Positions 5,043 to 5,498 of a DNA stretch of 5,498 bases are shown piece by piece. The stretch spans positions 1 through 5,498 of the forward strand of contig RPQK01000554.1 in NCBI GenBank assembly GCA_003819755.1, read 5' to 3'. Numbering within the stretch: the first letter of the stretch is position 1; the number at the start of each line of letters is the position of its first letter. The notes beneath the pieces were generated by a model. That model had not been told where the DNA came from and searched no databases. It saw nothing but the letters and a program-made list of their open reading frames with translations. Source of the stretch: Acidobacteriota bacterium (GTDB lineage: Bacteria; Acidobacteriota; UBA6911; RPQK01). A program made the position numbers and the translations under genes.

Positions 5043-5258
5043 GAGGTTGGGGACGATTTCGCCCCTGAATTTCTTCGTGATTGCGTCCAAGCGGCAGCCG
5101 CTTCGTTCGGAACTGCTAGCCACCTGGTTAACGTCCTACCGCAGTCCGTTCGACGGAGAGGGGGTGTGGTTCCAAACCATGTCGACATTTTTGTAAGGCG
5201 AGACGGGGCACATCCCATGATCGTCGGCGGGGAGGTTGCCGCTCGCTCCATCGATTGA
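5043..5258 (+). pseudogene. possible coding remnant, 71 codons, no start
   Basis: After an in-frame TGA at 5040-5042 the plus strand stays open to TGA at 5256-5258. It encodes EVGDDFAPEFLRDCVQAAAA, SFGTASHLVNVLPQSVRRRG and GVVPNHVDIFVRRDGAHPMI, then VGGEVAARSID. The balance of acidic, aliphatic and glycine residues and the G-first codons look like protein, unlike the overlapping longer frames (4990-5196 plus, 4955-5251 minus). There is no ATG, GTG or TTG in a credible position, so it would be a truncated or mutated gene end. The frame just before the TGA (RQRYGIPERFSRR) could be its continuation through a nonsense change. I recognise no family, and an interspersed repeat is an alternative. 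Confidence 0.3.
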
Positions 5259-5375
5259 GCAAGCCAGCCGGCTGGATCTCCTGCTGGCCTACACTTCTGT
5301 ACCCGATCTCAAACGGCCAGACGTTTTTGTTGGTGGATGGTCGTGCTGGAGTGCGGTAGTAGCCATGGCTCTGAT

Positions 5376-5476
5376 CTTTATACGTATCTCGGGACGAGGC
5401 TTCGACTCCCTGGGAGCGCAGGCGTCTCGCCCGCACTCCCAGGGAGTCCAAGCCTAGTCCCCAGAACCGTATAAAG
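5376..5476. repeat. long nested palindrome: 41-bp inverted repeat around a GC-rich hairpin
   Basis: Positions 5376-5416 and the reverse complement of 5436-5476 align over 41 bases without a gap and agree at 36. The arms start with CTTTATACG and end with GACTCCCTGGGAG. Each arm tip (CTCCC-T-GGGAG, or CTCCC-A-GGGAG) is itself a palindrome. The 19-base centre, CGCAGGCGTCTCGCCCGCA, forms another small hairpin (GGCG-TCT-CGCC). The central GCAGGCGTCTCGCC-type motif resembles short interspersed palindromes I associate with PVC and some other environmental genomes. The arms may be those of a MITE-like element or a structured RNA. Open frames on both strands here encode similar peptides only because of the symmetry. 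Confidence 0.85.
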
Positions 5477-5498
5477 AACAAAGAAAGCGCCACCACCA

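Noticed and set aside
4811..5215. Two similar segments TTTGTAAGCCGAG (about 4812) and TTTGTAAGGCGAG (about 5190), each followed by GACGG and GGGGCA
   Set aside because: The similarity is limited to about 13 bases plus scattered matches with different spacing, so a true repeat cannot be claimed by eye.
5128..5496. Open frames on both strands giving similar peptides (LIFIRISGRGFDSLG and LFFIRFWGLGLDSLG)
   Set aside because: The likeness is explained by the 41-bp inverted repeat; no start signal or family supports either frame.

Overview
The window looks like accessory, rearrangement-prone DNA from a GC-rich bacterium. The gene mix suggests a member of the Planctomycetota-Verrucomicrobiota (PVC) superphylum or a similar environmental lineage: a GH29 fucosidase with a discoidin-like tail, a surface 'tail fiber' protein of the HLPNIP...LEKIEELTLY type, Gp49/HigB toxin-antitoxin genes, IS91 and IS630 debris, and 9-bp GGACGTGAA minisatellites. 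That assignment is inference and is only moderately secure.

Layout. Positions 1-714 (minus strand) hold a type II toxin-antitoxin operon: a HigB/Gp49-family RNase toxin followed by an overlapping XRE antitoxin that runs off the left edge. A 49-codon ORF with a good ribosome binding site sits just before the toxin, and a promoter-like sequence with an internal palindrome lies upstream of it. Positions 828-1258 hold no gene but several repeats: a 10-bp inverted repeat, a pair of ATTTGGCCCC direct repeats, and a collapsed element with perfect 14-bp inverted ends. That element keeps what looks like the last codons of a transposase.

Positions 1259-2438 (minus) carry a YadA-head-like/tail-fiber surface protein whose 5' end is damaged. 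A frameshift at a run of seven A/T bases splits off another head repeat, and the gene then stops abruptly at about 2440. There it meets, back to back, the equally headless 3' end of an alpha-L-fucosidase on the plus strand (about 2440-3015). Two unrelated genes, both missing their 5' parts at one point, indicate a rearrangement or an assembly chimera.

Positions 3051-3257 contain 17 tandem 9-mers followed by four inverted copies, able to form a long hairpin. Positions about 3340-4325 are a transposase graveyard: the C-terminal part of an IS91-type transposase joined directly to the middle of an IS630-type DDE transposase, which has lost its third catalytic residue. Positions 4368-4700 (minus) encode a small protein or the C-terminal domain of a larger one, possibly a membrane glycosyltransferase. 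The rest (4701-5498) has no confident gene. It holds hairpins, one possible coding remnant, and a striking 41-bp inverted repeat (36/41 matching) around a smaller GC-rich hairpin near the right edge.

The only genes that clearly act together are the toxin and antitoxin. Everything else reads as fragments brought together by mobile elements and recombination. I found no convincing new multi-gene system. The most unusual items are the possible three-gene toxin-antitoxin operon, the head-to-head truncation at 2440 and the long inverted repeat at 5376-5476.
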